Origin: an uncultured Bacteroidales bacterium
GTDB taxonomy: Bacteria; Bacteroidota; Bacteroidia; Bacteroidales; Bacteroidaceae
Direction of reading: 5' to 3'
Assembly (NCBI GenBank): GCA_945871755.1
Contig: CAMBWV010000046.1
Coordinates: forward strand, 1-7,158
DNA length: 7,158 bases
Shown here: piece by piece, positions 6,724 to 7,158 of the stretch
Numbering within the stretch: position 1 is the first letter of the stretch
Layout: each line of letters starts with the position of its first letter
Made by a program: the position numbers and the translations under genes
The notes under the pieces: generated by a model
Database searches by the model: none
Told to the model about the DNA's origin: nothing
Seen by the model: only the letters and a program-made list of their open reading frames with translations

Positions 6724-7033
6724 AGTTCTTCTCCTTCGTGGCGTCCGTAATCAGGAACCAATCAATGATGGTCCAAATACCACAACCGCCACACGTCAGC
6801 AGTTTGCCAATGCCCATTCCCGTGTCGCCCAGATAGAAGCGGTCCACACCGTAACTGCCCAAGAAGATGGAGAGCACCAGCACGATGACGGGGTTCTTGA
6901 ACTGAATGGAGAGGAGCATGGGCCACTTGCTATCATCTACAGCTTGCAATCTCTCACGAATATAGGGGAGTTTCTCAGTGGGCAAGTTGGAGCCCTGCGA
7001 CATGATAAACATGTCAATTTTCTGCATATCCAT
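6695..7033 (-). CDS. TM2-domain membrane protein
   Basis: This 112-residue protein has a short cytosolic-type N-terminal region (MDMQKIDMFIMSQG, then an amphipathic stretch to about 46) followed by a TM2 domain: first membrane helix about 48-62, the conserved turn GSYGVDRFYLGD (59-70), and a second hydrophobic helix with CGGCGIWTIIDWFLI (81-95), then a short polar tail. TM2 proteins are small two-helix membrane proteins of unclear function. The ATG at 7033 is preferred; an in-frame GTG at 7057 would add MKHLFLLL, and ATG 7027 is also possible. The MDMQKIDMFIM beginning resembles the usual start of Bacteroidota relatives (from memory). The end overlaps the DUF2752 gene by 29 bases, so the two are probably co-transcribed; TM2 and DUF2752 genes are often neighbours in this phylum. 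Confidence 0.88.
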   Translation of the reverse strand: MDMQKIDMFIMSQGSNLPTEKLPYIRERLQAVDDSKWPMLLSIQFKNPVIVLVLSIFLGSYGVDRFYLGDTGMGIGKLLTCGGCGIWTIIDWFLITDATKEKNFELLQRYLY

Positions 7034-7071
7034 AAGCAACAAAAATAAATGTTTCACAAATCTTGTGCCGA

Positions 7072-7079
7072 CAAATTTA
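7072..7079 (-). promoter_or_regulatory. Candidate -7 box of the TM2-DUF2752 operon
   Basis: On the minus strand the bases read TAAATTTG, a perfect match to the Bacteroidota -7 consensus TAnnTTTG, 38 bases upstream of the TM2 ATG. No clear TTTG -33 element was found at the usual 19-21 base spacing. A second match, TATTTTTG (7040-7047), lies too close to the ATG to give a useful leader. The surrounding 7034-7130 region is AT-rich, as expected for a promoter. Confidence 0.45.
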
Positions 7080-7131
7080 AGGACAATTTTCGGAAAAAGG
7101 CTTGTTCTAGTCTAGTTTTTTTACGAAATCT

Positions 7132-7158
7132 ATGGATATCCCCTCCTCTTTCCTCCTC
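7132..7158 (+). CDS. Possible start of a rightward gene, cut by the window end
   Basis: An ATG at 7132 opens a frame reading MDIPSSFLL to the window edge. It lies divergent to the TM2 gene after an AT-rich stretch, where a gene start would be plausible. Nine codons cannot establish a gene and no ribosome binding site is seen. The same bases are a pyrimidine-rich tract and could be non-coding. Confidence 0.2.

Noticed and set aside
1..7158. Search for CRISPR arrays, tRNA or rRNA genes, defence systems and complete insertion sequences.
   Set aside because: No regularly spaced repeats, tRNA-like folds, transposase or nuclease motifs were seen.

Overview
The window reads as a piece of a Bacteroidota (Bacteroidales-type) chromosome. 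The evidence is two very large secreted, multi-domain surface proteins built from fibronectin type III (Fn3), CARDB-like and choice-of-anchor J (cleaved-adhesin-like) modules and ending in type IX secretion (T9SS) sorting tails; a signal peptide that leaves Gln at the mature N-terminus; promoter-like TAnnTTTG boxes; and a TM2/DUF2752 gene pair typical of this phylum. The large genes are GC-rich with strong third-position bias. Genus cannot be fixed; Prevotellaceae or a relative is a reasonable guess.

Layout. Positions 3-1541 (+) hold the 3' part of a large secreted protein whose start lies outside the window. A hairpin terminator follows (1571-1605). Positions 1676-5995 (+) hold a complete 1439-residue paralogue: signal peptide, beta-propeller-like N-terminal region, two tandem Fn3-Fn3-anchor J modules, a CARDB-like domain, an Fn3 interrupted by a third anchor J domain, and a T9SS tail. 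Its last ~450-500 residues match the visible part of the first protein domain for domain. A very strong bidirectional terminator (6005-6036) closes it. The 314-base gap between the convergent gene sets (5996-6309) also holds a near-perfect 39-base inverted repeat (6121-6247) whose arms are themselves palindromic. On the minus strand, a TM2-domain membrane protein gene (7033-6695) overlaps a DUF2752 membrane protein gene (6723-6310), apparently as one short operon read from a promoter near 7072-7079. The last ~80 bases (7080-7158) hold no gene that can be supported, only a possible start of a rightward reading frame.

How it works together. The two + strand genes look like a tandem family of exported adhesin or ligand-binding proteins that cross the outer membrane through T9SS and are attached to, or released from, the cell surface. 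The minus-strand pair are small inner-membrane proteins of unknown function with no evident link to the adhesins. No defence system, CRISPR array, tRNA, rRNA or complete insertion sequence was seen. The most distinctive points are the jelly-roll-in-Fn3 nesting shared by both proteins, the nested palindromic element between the convergent genes, and a perfect 12-bp hairpin inside the DUF2752 coding sequence.
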